NCBI GenBank assembly: GCA_963695375.1
Contig: OY968767.1
Coordinates: 2,232,001 to 2,296,000, forward strand
Direction: 5' to 3'
DNA: 64,000 nucleotides
From: JACCVL01 sp963695375
GTDB lineage: Bacteria; Actinomycetota; Actinomycetes; Propionibacteriales; Nocardioidaceae
This document shows, in pieces, positions 24,540 through 32,005 of the stretch. Numbering within the stretch: the first letter of the stretch is position 1; each line of letters opens with the position of its first letter. The notes beneath the pieces were generated by a model. It saw nothing but the letters and a program-made list of their open reading frames with translations, did not search any database and was not told the DNA's origin. Position numbers and translations under genes: made by a program.

Positions 24540-25631
24540 TCAGGCGTCGATCGCGACATCCGCCCGCGGCCGGGAGCAGCAGACCAGGATCCTGTCCGCT
24601 GCGATCTCCCGCGGCCGGATGCCGCCCGCGTGCTGCATGTCCACCTCGCCGGACAGCAGCGTGGTCTTGCACGTCCCGCACAGCCCCTCGCCGCACGACG
24701 ACGGCAGCCGGACCCCGGCCCGCAGCGCCGCCGCCAGGATCGTCGTGTCCGGGGCACACCGGATCACCCGACCGCTGCGGCGGAGCTCGACGGCGAACCC
24801 GGTGCGCTGGTCGGACCCGGTGCCGGTGTCGGCAGCGGGCGGCTCGGTGGCGGCGGTGTCCCCGCGCCGGAAACTCTCCTCGTGACACCGGGCCGGGTCC
24901 ACTCCGGCCCGGTCCAGCATCCGACGGACCGCCTCCCGGTAGCCGGGCGGTCCGCAGGTGAACACCGTCCGGGCCGTCAGGTCCGGGACGAGCTGGGTGA
25001 GCAGGGCGTCGGTGAGCCGGCCGCGCGGCCCCGTCCACGGCTCGTCGGGGGAGTCCGCGGAGCAGACGACCGCCACCCGCAGGCCCGATCCCGGCGCGCC
25101 CATCGCCTCGAGCTCGGGCCGGAAGATGATGTCGGCGGGTGTCCGGGCGCTGTGCACGAACACCACGTCGTGCGGCTCGGGCGAGTCCTGCAGCGTGCGG
25201 GCCATGGACATCAGCGGGGTGATGCCACTGCCCGCGGACAGGAGCAGGTGCGCCGCCGCCGGGTGCCGGCTGGTGGTGAAGCGGCCGAACGGACCCGCGG
25301 TCCGCACCCGGTCACCGACCTTCAGCCGGTCGTGCAACCAGCCCGACACCCGGCCGCCCGGCACCCGCTTGACCGTGATGGTCAGCTGGCCGGACCGGTC
25401 GGCGGGCGACGACACCGAGTAGCAGCGCTGCACGGGCCCGTCGTCCACGTCCACGGTGAGGGTCAGATGCTGGCCGGGGAGGAAGGCGAAGACCTGCGCG
25501 TGCGGGGTCGCGAGGACGAAGCTCTTCACGTCGTGCGTGACCTGCACGACGCGGGTGCACACCAGCTCGCGGTCGACCTCCGGGTCGACGACGTCCCGGG
25601 GTGACGCGAGCTGGTCGAGCAGGCCGGTCAC
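24540..25631 (-). CDS. gbcB: Ferredoxin reductase component with C-terminal [2Fe-2S] domain (GbcB-like)
   Basis: The 363-residue electron-transfer protein has an N-terminal FAD-binding domain with RCYSVSS (about 75-81; R-x-Y-S), and an NAD(P)-binding domain with LLLSAGSGITPLMSM (about 126-140) and FTCGPPGY. A C-terminal plant-type [2Fe-2S] domain has CGEGLCGTC (C-x4-C-x2-C) and a final cysteine in LVCCSRP. It would pass electrons from NAD(P)H to the Rieske oxygenase encoded just upstream. Its GTG start overlaps the oxygenase stop by 4 nt. Architecture matches GbcB of glycine betaine demethylation. Confidence 0.82.
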   Translation of the reverse strand: MTGLLDQLASPRDVVDPEVDRELVCTRVVQVTHDVKSFVLATPHAQVFAFLPGQHLTLTVDVDDGPVQRCYSVSSPADRSGQLTITVKRVPGGRVSGWLHDRLKVGDRVRTAGPFGRFTTSRHPAAAHLLLSAGSGITPLMSMARTLQDSPEPHDVVFVHSARTPADIIFRPELEAMGAPGSGLRVAVVCSADSPDEPWTGPRGRLTDALLTQLVPDLTARTVFTCGPPGYREAVRRMLDRAGVDPARCHEESFRRGDTAATEPPAADTGTGSDQRTGFAVELRRSGRVIRCAPDTTILAAALRAGVRLPSSCGEGLCGTCKTTLLSGEVDMQHAGGIRPREIAADRILVCCSRPRADVAIDA

Positions 25632-26950
25632 GCCACGACCTGCTCGCGGAGCCGCTCGAGGTACCAGGTGCAGAAGGCGTCCACCTGATACTCGCTCAGC
25701 GTGTACGGCCCCGGCACGTACGCGGGACTGCTGACGCCGGCCTGGGCGCGGGCGACGAGGACGCCGTCCTGCAGGTTGGTCTGCCGCCACACCTCGGTGA
25801 GCGTTTCCGGGTCGTAGTCCGCCCCCTCGACGGCGTCCTCGTGCACCAGCCACGTGCTGCGCAGCAGGGTCCGGTCGGGAGCGAGCGGCAGGACGCAGAA
25901 CGTCACCGCGTGGTCGCCGAGGAAGTGGAACCAGGCATTCGGCTGGTGGTGCATGGACAGCCGGCCGAGGCGCGCGGTGTCCAGGTCGCCCATCAGCCGG
26001 CGGCAGACCGCACGGCCGTCGCGGGTGAAGGACTCCCCGGCGCCGTCGAGCGGCTCCCGCTGAATCCGGAAGCCGGTGGGCCGTCCGTGCAGCTCCTCGA
26101 TCCGCTCGTGCAGCAGTCCCCTCTCGTCGCAGGCCCGGCGCAGGTCGGCATCGGCCTGCAGGTACCGGTCGTACGCCGGCCGCAGCTGGTGCGGCACGTC
26201 GGCCGCGTGGTCGTAGCCGTACGTCGGGAACAGCGAGCAGGCCAGCTCAGGGTGACCGGCGTCGCAGTGGTAGCACTCGCGGTTGTTCTCCATCACCAGC
26301 TTCCAGTTGCCCTCCTCGACAAGGTCGACTTGGGCCGCGACCTTGGCCCGGCGCAGCTGGTGCGGCAGCAGGTACGGCTCGACCCGCTCGGCCACGTCGC
26401 CGAAGTCGTCCGGCGGCTGGTCGGCCAGGCAGAGATAGACCAGGCCGCCGATGCTGCGCACGTGCACGCCTCTCAGCCCGAAGCAGTCGCGGTCGAAGTC
26501 GGCCGGCTGCTGTCCCGCATGCAGCAGCCGGCCGTCGGTGCCGTAGGTCCACTGGTGATAGCCGCAGACCAGGTTCCCGACCGATCCGGACGCGTCGTCG
26601 AGGATCCGTGCGCCGCGGTGCCGGCACACGTTGTGCCAGGCCCGGACCTGGTCGTCGTCGTCACGGACGACGACGACCGAGTAGCTGCCGATCTCGACGG
26701 TGACGTAGTCACCCGGCTCGGGGACCTCCGCCTCGTTGGCGGCGAAGAACCAGTGCCGGGCGAAGACGGCCGACACGTCGAGGTCGAAGATCTCGCGGCT
26801 GACGTAGAACGGCGTCTCCAGCGGCCGGCCGGGCGTGCGCCGGTCGATCAGCGCGGCGATGTCCGCCGTGCTCAGCGGCGCGGGCGGCCGCCCTGTGCCG
26901 GCAGCCGGCGGCAAGGGTGCGGGGTGCGGGGCGGGCGCGAGGGTGGTCAC
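25628..26950 (-). CDS. gbcA: Rieske-type oxygenase, glycine betaine monooxygenase-like (GbcA)
   Basis: The 440-residue terminal oxygenase has the Rieske motif C109-R-H111 and C129-G-Y-H132, then the mononuclear iron site NNRECYHCDAGHPEL with H228 and H233. The N-R-E-C-Y-H-C-x4-H-P-E-L pattern is that of GbcA-like quaternary-amine demethylases, which release formaldehyde from glycine betaine to give dimethylglycine. Carnitine and proline-betaine oxygenases are related alternatives; the length suits GbcA best. GTG 26950 has a good Shine-Dalgarno (AAGGAGA). It is the second gene of the dgcA-gbcA-gbcB-like operon. Confidence 0.82.
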   Translation of the reverse strand: MTTLAPAPHPAPLPPAAGTGRPPAPLSTADIAALIDRRTPGRPLETPFYVSREIFDLDVSAVFARHWFFAANEAEVPEPGDYVTVEIGSYSVVVVRDDDDQVRAWHNVCRHRGARILDDASGSVGNLVCGYHQWTYGTDGRLLHAGQQPADFDRDCFGLRGVHVRSIGGLVYLCLADQPPDDFGDVAERVEPYLLPHQLRRAKVAAQVDLVEEGNWKLVMENNRECYHCDAGHPELACSLFPTYGYDHAADVPHQLRPAYDRYLQADADLRRACDERGLLHERIEELHGRPTGFRIQREPLDGAGESFTRDGRAVCRRLMGDLDTARLGRLSMHHQPNAWFHFLGDHAVTFCVLPLAPDRTLLRSTWLVHEDAVEGADYDPETLTEVWRQTNLQDGVLVARAQAGVSSPAYVPGPYTLSEYQVDAFCTWYLERLREQVVA

Positions 26951-26986
26951 CAGGGTCTCTCCTTCGGTCTCGGTGGTCGCGGTGGC

Positions 26987-29029
26987 TCAGGTGGCAAGGC
27001 ACAGCCGCAACGCGTCGAGCACGGCGGCGTGGATGTTGCGGCTGTTGACGGCGTCGCCGATGCGGAACAGCTGGTAGCGCCCGGCGGGGTTGCGCACGAC
27101 GCGCTGCGGGCGGCCGGCGAGCAACGCGTCGTGGTCGACCTCGCCGAGGTTGCTCGACCCGGCGAGCAGGTCGACGTAGAGCTCGTCGTTGGGGACCGTC
27201 CCGTGCTCGACGACGACCTGGTCGACGGTGCGCGGCACCTCGCGCCCGGCGTACTCGCTGAACAGGTGGGCCGTCAGCCGGTCGCCGTCGGCGCGGGTGA
27301 CCCGGGTCAGCCGGTAGGCGAGCGTGACGGAGACGTCGTGCTCCGCGAACGCGCGGAGGTAGCCGGGTGAGCTCATGCTCCCGACGCCCGGGGCGAGCAT
27401 CCGCTCGGGGGTGACGAGCTCGACCCGCGCACCGGCGGAGGCGAGCACCTCGGCGGCGTCGAGGGCGGGCTCGGCACCGTTGTCGTCGTAGACCAGCACG
27501 TCCCCCTGTGGCCGGGCGGTCCCGTCCAGCACGTCCCAGGTGTCCAGGACCAGGTCCGCTCCGGCGGTGAGGAAGGACCGGTTCGGCCGTCCGCCGGTGG
27601 CGATTACGACGAGGTCCGGCTCGGCGGCGAGCACGTCCTCGGCCTCGGCGTACCGGCCGTACCGGAACTCGACGCCGAAGTGCTTGGCCTCGGCCACCCG
27701 CCAGTCGACGATCCCGACCAGGTCGCGCCGCCGCGGCGAGGACGCGGCGAGCAGGACCTGCCCGCCGGCGGCGTGCGCGGCCTCGAGCACGAGGACGCGG
27801 TGCCCGAGCTCGCCGAGCACGCGGGCCGCCTCCAGCCCGGCCGGACCGGCGCCGACGACGACGGCGGTCCGCGGCGCTGTCGGCCGCGGCGTGATGACGT
27901 GGGTGAGCGTCTGCTCGCGGCCGGTCGCCGCGTTGTGCAGGCACTTCGCGTCCCCGGAGTCGTAGATCGCGTCGAGGCAGTAGTTCGCCCCGACGCACGG
28001 CCGGATCCGGTCCTCCTCCCCGTCCATCAGCTTGCGCACCAGGTACGGGTCGGCCATCTGTGGTCGCGTCATCCCCACCAGGTCGAGCAGCCCGTCCCGG
28101 ATCGCGTGCCGAGCGGTCGCGACGTCGGTGATCCGGGCCGCGTGCATGACCGGGATCTCGACGGCGCGTCGGATCTCCCCGGCGAAGTCCAGGAACGGCG
28201 CGGACGGGGTGCCCATCGACGGGATCACCTGCGACAGCCGGGCATCGCTCTCGATGGTGCCCTTGATCACGCTGAGGAAGTCGATGCCGTCGGCGACGTA
28301 CCGACGCAGCGCCGCGAGCGCCTCGGCCCGGTCCAGGCCGCCGGCGCGGTCCTCGTCCATGGACATCCGGATGCCGACGACGAACTCCGGACCCACCGCC
28401 TGCCGGACCGCCTGGATCACCCGGCGAGGGAAGGCCAGCCGCTGCTCCAGCTCGCCGCCGAGGTCGTCGCTGCGGTGGTTGGTCGCCGGTGACAGGAAGG
28501 CGTCCAGCAGGTGCCCGTAGGCCTGCAGCTCGATCCCGTCCAGCCCGGCGTCCCGGCAGCGGACCGCGGCGTCGGCGTAGTCGCGCACGATGCGGTCCAG
28601 GTCCCAGGGCTCGGCCGCCTTGGGGAAGGACCGGTGTGCCGGCTCCCGCAACCCCGATGGGTAGACCAGCGGCAGCCAGTCGCCGGAGAAGTTGCTGGTC
28701 CGGCGGCCGAGGTGGGTGACCTGGCACATCACCGCGGCGCCCGCCTCGTGCACGTCGTCCACGAGCCGGCGCAGCCAGGGCACGATCTCGTCGCGGTAGA
28801 GCAGCAGGTTCCCGAACGACGGCGGGCTGTCGCGCGAGACCACCGCCGACCCGCCGATCATCGTCAGGCCCACGCCGCCGCGGGCCTTCTCCCGGTGGTA
28901 GAGCCGGTACCGATCCTTGGGCAGCCCGTCCTCGGCATAGGCCGGCTCGTGCGAGGTGCTGACGATCCGGTTGCGCAGCGAGACCCCCCGGAGCTCGTAC
29001 GGCTGCAGCAGCGGGTCCGACAGGCGCAT
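26987..29029 (-). CDS. FMN/FAD NADH:flavin oxidoreductase, dimethylglycine demethylase-like (DgcA/StcD type)
   Basis: The 680-residue protein is a two-part oxidoreductase of the 2,4-dienoyl-CoA reductase/trimethylamine dehydrogenase group. It has an N-terminal FMN-binding TIM barrel (about 1-350, with CQVTHLGRR and GIELQAYGHLLDAFLSP). Cysteines in RPCVGANYC ... DAKCLHN form a [4Fe-4S] motif. A C-terminal FAD/NAD domain starts at AVVVGAGPAGLEAARVLGELGH. DgcA and the N-methylproline demethylase StcD share this layout. Next to gbcA/gbcB-like genes it should remove a methyl group from the secondary product (dimethylglycine or N-methylproline). The ATG at 29029 was chosen over the upstream extension because the family starts here. 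Confidence 0.8.
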   Translation of the reverse strand: MRLSDPLLQPYELRGVSLRNRIVSTSHEPAYAEDGLPKDRYRLYHREKARGGVGLTMIGGSAVVSRDSPPSFGNLLLYRDEIVPWLRRLVDDVHEAGAAVMCQVTHLGRRTSNFSGDWLPLVYPSGLREPAHRSFPKAAEPWDLDRIVRDYADAAVRCRDAGLDGIELQAYGHLLDAFLSPATNHRSDDLGGELEQRLAFPRRVIQAVRQAVGPEFVVGIRMSMDEDRAGGLDRAEALAALRRYVADGIDFLSVIKGTIESDARLSQVIPSMGTPSAPFLDFAGEIRRAVEIPVMHAARITDVATARHAIRDGLLDLVGMTRPQMADPYLVRKLMDGEEDRIRPCVGANYCLDAIYDSGDAKCLHNAATGREQTLTHVITPRPTAPRTAVVVGAGPAGLEAARVLGELGHRVLVLEAAHAAGGQVLLAASSPRRRDLVGIVDWRVAEAKHFGVEFRYGRYAEAEDVLAAEPDLVVIATGGRPNRSFLTAGADLVLDTWDVLDGTARPQGDVLVYDDNGAEPALDAAEVLASAGARVELVTPERMLAPGVGSMSSPGYLRAFAEHDVSVTLAYRLTRVTRADGDRLTAHLFSEYAGREVPRTVDQVVVEHGTVPNDELYVDLLAGSSNLGEVDHDALLAGRPQRVVRNPAGRYQLFRIGDAVNSRNIHAAVLDALRLCLAT

Positions 29030-29038
29030 ATCCGGCAG

Positions 29039-29054
29039 TGTCCCGTCCGGGACA
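29039..29054. promoter_or_regulatory. Perfect palindrome TGTCCCG-TC-CGGGACA, candidate regulator site
   Basis: A 16-bp inverted repeat with 7-bp arms lies 9 bp upstream of the dgcA-like start, in the 73-bp divergent region shared with the LysR gene. Its position suits an operator for that regulator, or a hairpin in the leftward mRNA leader. Confidence 0.5.
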
Positions 29055-29072
29055 CGTGAGCAAAAGCAGACG

Positions 29073-29097
29073 CATATCACGGGATCCGTGCAATATG
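29073..29097. promoter_or_regulatory. Second dyad in the dgcA/lysR divergent region
   Basis: CACGG-GAT-CCGTG (29078-29090) is a perfect 13-bp dyad. It is flanked by CATAT on the left and ATATG on the right with a two-base offset, giving an extended imperfect palindrome that ends 5 bp before the lysR start codon. Such a site over its own promoter is typical of LysR autoregulation. Confidence 0.5.
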
Positions 29098-29102
29098 GCT
29101 GC

Positions 29103-30029
29103 ATGATCGATCACCGGCTGCACGTGTTGCGCCTGCTCGCCGAGCACGGCACGGTGACGGCCACGGCCGAGGCGCTGCACTACACGCCGTCGGCGGTCTC
29201 CCACCAGCTGCGGACGCTGGCCCGCGACCTCGGCGTGACCCTGCTGGTGCCGGAGGGCCGGGGCGTCCGGCTGACTCCCGCCGCACGGACGCTGCTGGAT
29301 CGGTCGCACGAGCTGTACACGAGCTGGGAGACGATCCGGGCCGACGTCGCGGCGAGCGCCGACGACGCCACCGGTTCGCTGCGCATGTGCGGGTTCTCCA
29401 CCGCAGCGGCGGCGCTGCTGCCGCCGGTCGCCTCCGCGCTCGCCCGCACCGCTCCCCGGGTCACCGTGCGCATCATCGAGGCGGACCCGGAGGAGTGCTT
29501 CGACCTGCTGCTCGCCGACGACGCGGACCTCGCCGTCGTCGTCGCCACCGCCGGGCTCCCCCCGACCAGCGACGCCCGCTTCGACCAGCGGCCGCTGCTC
29601 GACGACCCGCTGGACCTGCTGGTGCCGAGCAGCCACCCGCTGGCCGAGCGGTCCTCGGTGCAGCTGGGTGAGACCGCGGACGAGCCGTGGATCGTGGACC
29701 GGCCCGGCCGCCCGCACCACCGGCTCGTGCTCACCGCCTGCGCGGAGGCCGGCTTCACTCCCGCGGTCGCGCACGAGGCGGCGGAGTGGGACACCGGCGC
29801 CGCGCTGGTGGAGGCCGGGCTGGGCGTCGCGCTGGTTCCCCGGCTGGCCCGGCTGCCGGCCGGTTACGCCGTGGTCCGCGTCCCGCTCCGTGGTGACCCC
29901 AGCCCGGCGCGGCACATCCGGACCGGGGTCCGGCGGGGCGGCCGGGGCCATCCGGTGCTGGCCGCCGCGTTGGCGGCCCTCGACGCGACGGCGGGTCGCA
30001 GCCGGGTCCCTGCCGGGGGGCTCAGCTGA
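29103..30029 (+). CDS. LysR-family transcriptional regulator of the demethylation operon
   Basis: The 308-residue protein has an N-terminal winged HTH (HRLHVLRLLAEHGTVTATAEALHYTPSAVSHQLRTLARDLGV, about 4-45) and a C-terminal periplasmic-binding-protein-like sensor domain (about 95-290). It is transcribed away from the dgcA-gbcA-gbcB-like operon with 73 bp between starts, where two dyads lie. The likely job is activation of that operon in response to a methylated amine. The start is ATG 29103. Its last 8 nt overlap the convergent DUF4389 gene. Confidence 0.88.
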   Translation: MIDHRLHVLRLLAEHGTVTATAEALHYTPSAVSHQLRTLARDLGVTLLVPEGRGVRLTPAARTLLDRSHELYTSWETIRADVAASADDATGSLRMCGFSTAAAALLPPVASALARTAPRVTVRIIEADPEECFDLLLADDADLAVVVATAGLPPTSDARFDQRPLLDDPLDLLVPSSHPLAERSSVQLGETADEPWIVDRPGRPHHRLVLTACAEAGFTPAVAHEAAEWDTGAALVEAGLGVALVPRLARLPAGYAVVRVPLRGDPSPARHIRTGVRRGGRGHPVLAAALAALDATAGRSRVPAGGLS

Positions 30030-30669
30030 GCGAGAACGGTGGGTACCGATCGGTGACCAGCAGGAACGCGTAGGCCTGGACGCGCAGCCACCACCGCCCG
30101 ACGCCGACCACGTAGTCGAAGAGGGCTCGCGGGTACCGCCCGGTGAACAGGATCGCGAACCAGGCGATGATCACGGCGCCGACCGCGCCCACGGACAAGA
30201 CGATGAGGACGAGGTAGTGCGGGATGGCGAGCAGCCACTTCACCAGCGGCAGCCAGCGGGTCAGGTCCCGCTCGACGTCGGGGTAGTCGATCTCGAGGTG
30301 CACGTCCTGCTCGTCGACGGTGGACGGGTAGGCGTCGGTCAGCAGGGTGACGTAGGCGCCGATGCGAGCGCCGAAGCGGGCCAGCTCGCGGGCGAAGTCG
30401 AACCACCAGCGGGGGTAGCGCCGCCGGAAGAGGATCAGCAACAGGGTCGCGACGAACAACCCGGCCGAGATGCCCCCGGTCGACGTGCTCACCACCTCAC
30501 CGGCCTCGTCGTAGGCCGTGCCTCCGCCGCCGTCGGTGAGCACGGCCAGCACGATCGCGATCGGGATGGCCAGGACGATGCGGAACAGGGTGGTCACCCG
30601 GTTGTGCCGCTCCGCGTAGTCGACGTCGAGGCGGGCGGGGTAGAGCGCGGCTTCCGGCTGAACGGTCAC
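30022..30669 (-). CDS. DUF4389 membrane protein
   Basis: The 215-residue protein has a short cytosolic start (PARLDVDYAERHNRVTTLFRI), then about four hydrophobic segments. DUF4389 features include two F/W-rich segments, RRRYPRWWFDFARELARFGARIGAYVTLLTD and TGRYPRALFDYVVGVGRWWLRVQAYAFLLTD-like, which are internally repeated (R-Y-P-R-x-x-F-D). No function is known. The GTG start at 30669 has a strong Shine-Dalgarno (AGGAGGA, 4-5 nt). It overlaps the lysR gene end-to-end by 8 nt. Confidence 0.85.
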   Translation of the reverse strand: MTVQPEAALYPARLDVDYAERHNRVTTLFRIVLAIPIAIVLAVLTDGGGGTAYDEAGEVVSTSTGGISAGLFVATLLLILFRRRYPRWWFDFARELARFGARIGAYVTLLTDAYPSTVDEQDVHLEIDYPDVERDLTRWLPLVKWLLAIPHYLVLIVLSVGAVGAVIIAWFAILFTGRYPRALFDYVVGVGRWWLRVQAYAFLLVTDRYPPFSLS

Positions 30670-30830
30670 GTGTCCTCCTGCGCGATGGGTGGGACCACCG
30701 TCTCGATGCTGTCGGTGTGCCGAGTCCGGCCGCAAGGGGCCGGTGGTCCTGCGGCCGGAGGTCGAGCGGGCCCGCCCGCGGGTGATGATGGTCGCTGCCG
30801 GTCGCGCCGGACCGATGAGGAGGTGGGCGG

Positions 30831-31058
30831 ATGGAGTTCGACGTCGAATCGCGGGAGGGCGATCTGGCCGCACTGCGCCGGTGGGAGGGCTCCGGCGCCG
30901 TCTGGCGGGTGCTGGCCCGTGGCGGCGACCAGGTCACCGTGGGCCTGTTCAGCTGCGACGGCGGCGAGGAGATGGGCAGGATCGTCTCCTCCGATCCCGC
31001 CCTGCGCGCGTACGTGACGCGGAGCGGCCGAAGTGGCTGCACGGCGCTCGAGGAGTGA
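30831..31058 (+). CDS. Small hypothetical protein, 75 residues
   Basis: The protein is soluble, acidic to neutral and without a membrane segment. It reads like one beta-rich domain (WRVLARGGDQVTVGLFSCDGGEEMGRIVSSD). A clear Shine-Dalgarno (GAGGAGGT) sits 5-6 nt before ATG 30831, which supports a real gene. I do not recognise the family. It lies between the divergent DUF4389 gene and the convergent NYN gene (15-bp gap). Confidence 0.65.
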   Translation: MEFDVESREGDLAALRRWEGSGAVWRVLARGGDQVTVGLFSCDGGEEMGRIVSSDPALRAYVTRSGRSGCTALEE

Positions 31059-31073
31059 GTGAGTCGGAACAGC

Positions 31074-31874
31074 TCAGGGCTTCGTCGTGGTCCGCTTCCT
31101 TGCGGCCTTCTTCTTGGCCGCCTCGCCCTTCGGCTTCTCTCGAACCCGCACGCCTTCGGCGGAGCGCTTCACCTCGAAGAGCTCGATGGCGGTCACCAGG
31201 TCGACCAGCTTGGGATAGCCCCAGTTGCGGGAGTCGAACTCGGGGGCCTGCTTCGCCACGTGCGTGCCGACGCCACCGAGGTTGGCCCAGCCGTCGTCGT
31301 CCGAGTCCGCGTCGATCCCCTCGCGCAACCACCTGACCAGCTTGGCGTCGCCGCGGAGTTCGCTGCTGGTCTTGCGGGTCGGGGCTGAGGCCGAGGCGTC
31401 CCCTCTACTGGGTTCCTTCGGCTTCTCGGGACGCCGGAGCACGTCCAGGTAGACGAACTTGTCGCACGCGGCCACGAGCGAGTGCGGCGTACGCGGCTCG
31501 CCGAACCCGTACACGGTCTTGCCCGACTCCCGGAGCCGGGACGCGAGCTTGGTGAAGTCGCTGTCGGAGGTGACCAGGCAGAAGCCGTCGAGGTTCCCGG
31601 TGTAGAGCAGGTCCATCGCGTCGATGATCATGGCGCTGTCGGTCGCGTTCTTGCCGGTGGTGTAGGCGAACTGCTGCATCGGCTGGATGGCGTGGGCGTT
31701 GATCGCCTCCTTCCACCCCCGCAGGTTGGACGTGGTCCAGTCGCCGTACGCCCGCTTGACGGTGGCGCTGCCGTACTTGGCGATCTCGGCGAGCAGGGCC
31801 TCGATGATCGTTGGCGTCGTGTTGTCGCCGTCGATGAGCAGGGCGAGCCGGCTCGAGTCCGCGGTCGAAGGCAT
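31074..31874 (-). CDS. NYN-domain (PIN-like) RNase with C-terminal OST-HTH/LOTUS domain
   Basis: The 266-residue protein begins with a NYN (LabA/DUF88) nuclease domain. LLIDGDNTTP (about 11-20) carries the first acidic residue, then KRAYGDW, DSAMIIDAMDLLYTG (about 78-92) and LVTSDSDFTKLASRLRESGKTVYGFG (about 98-123) provide the remaining PIN-type aspartates. After a linker, the C-terminal half (about 170-240) with AKLVRWLREGIDADSDDDGWANLGGVGTHV ... YPKLVDLVTAIELFEV matches an OST-HTH/LOTUS RNA-binding domain. A lysine-rich tail follows. It is probably a single-stranded RNA nuclease. ATG 31874 is fixed by TACGCT six bases upstream. Confidence 0.88.
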   Translation of the reverse strand: MPSTADSSRLALLIDGDNTTPTIIEALLAEIAKYGSATVKRAYGDWTTSNLRGWKEAINAHAIQPMQQFAYTTGKNATDSAMIIDAMDLLYTGNLDGFCLVTSDSDFTKLASRLRESGKTVYGFGEPRTPHSLVAACDKFVYLDVLRRPEKPKEPSRGDASASAPTRKTSSELRGDAKLVRWLREGIDADSDDDGWANLGGVGTHVAKQAPEFDSRNWGYPKLVDLVTAIELFEVKRSAEGVRVREKPKGEAAKKKAARKRTTTKP

Positions 31875-31880
31875 GTCCCG

Positions 31881-31886
31881 AGCGTA
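31881..31886 (-). promoter_or_regulatory. -10 box of the NYN gene
   Basis: TACGCT on the minus strand followed by six bases and the ATG at 31874. It supports a leaderless transcript and the chosen start. Confidence 0.55.
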
Positions 31887-31993
31887 GTGCGGGATGCAGA
31901 CCAGCCGGGTCGGCCGAGCCCGACGACACCGGCCCGACCACACCGGCTCGACGACGACGGCGGGAGGAGGTTGTCGCCCCGCGCGTCGCGCGC

Positions 31994-31999
31994 GACAAT
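31994..31999 (+). promoter_or_regulatory. -10 box of the molybdopterin oxidoreductase gene
   Basis: GACAAT followed by GCCGAG and the GTG at 32006. The same GACAAT plus six bases precedes corA. Confidence 0.5.
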
Positions 32000-32005
32000 G
32001 CCGAG

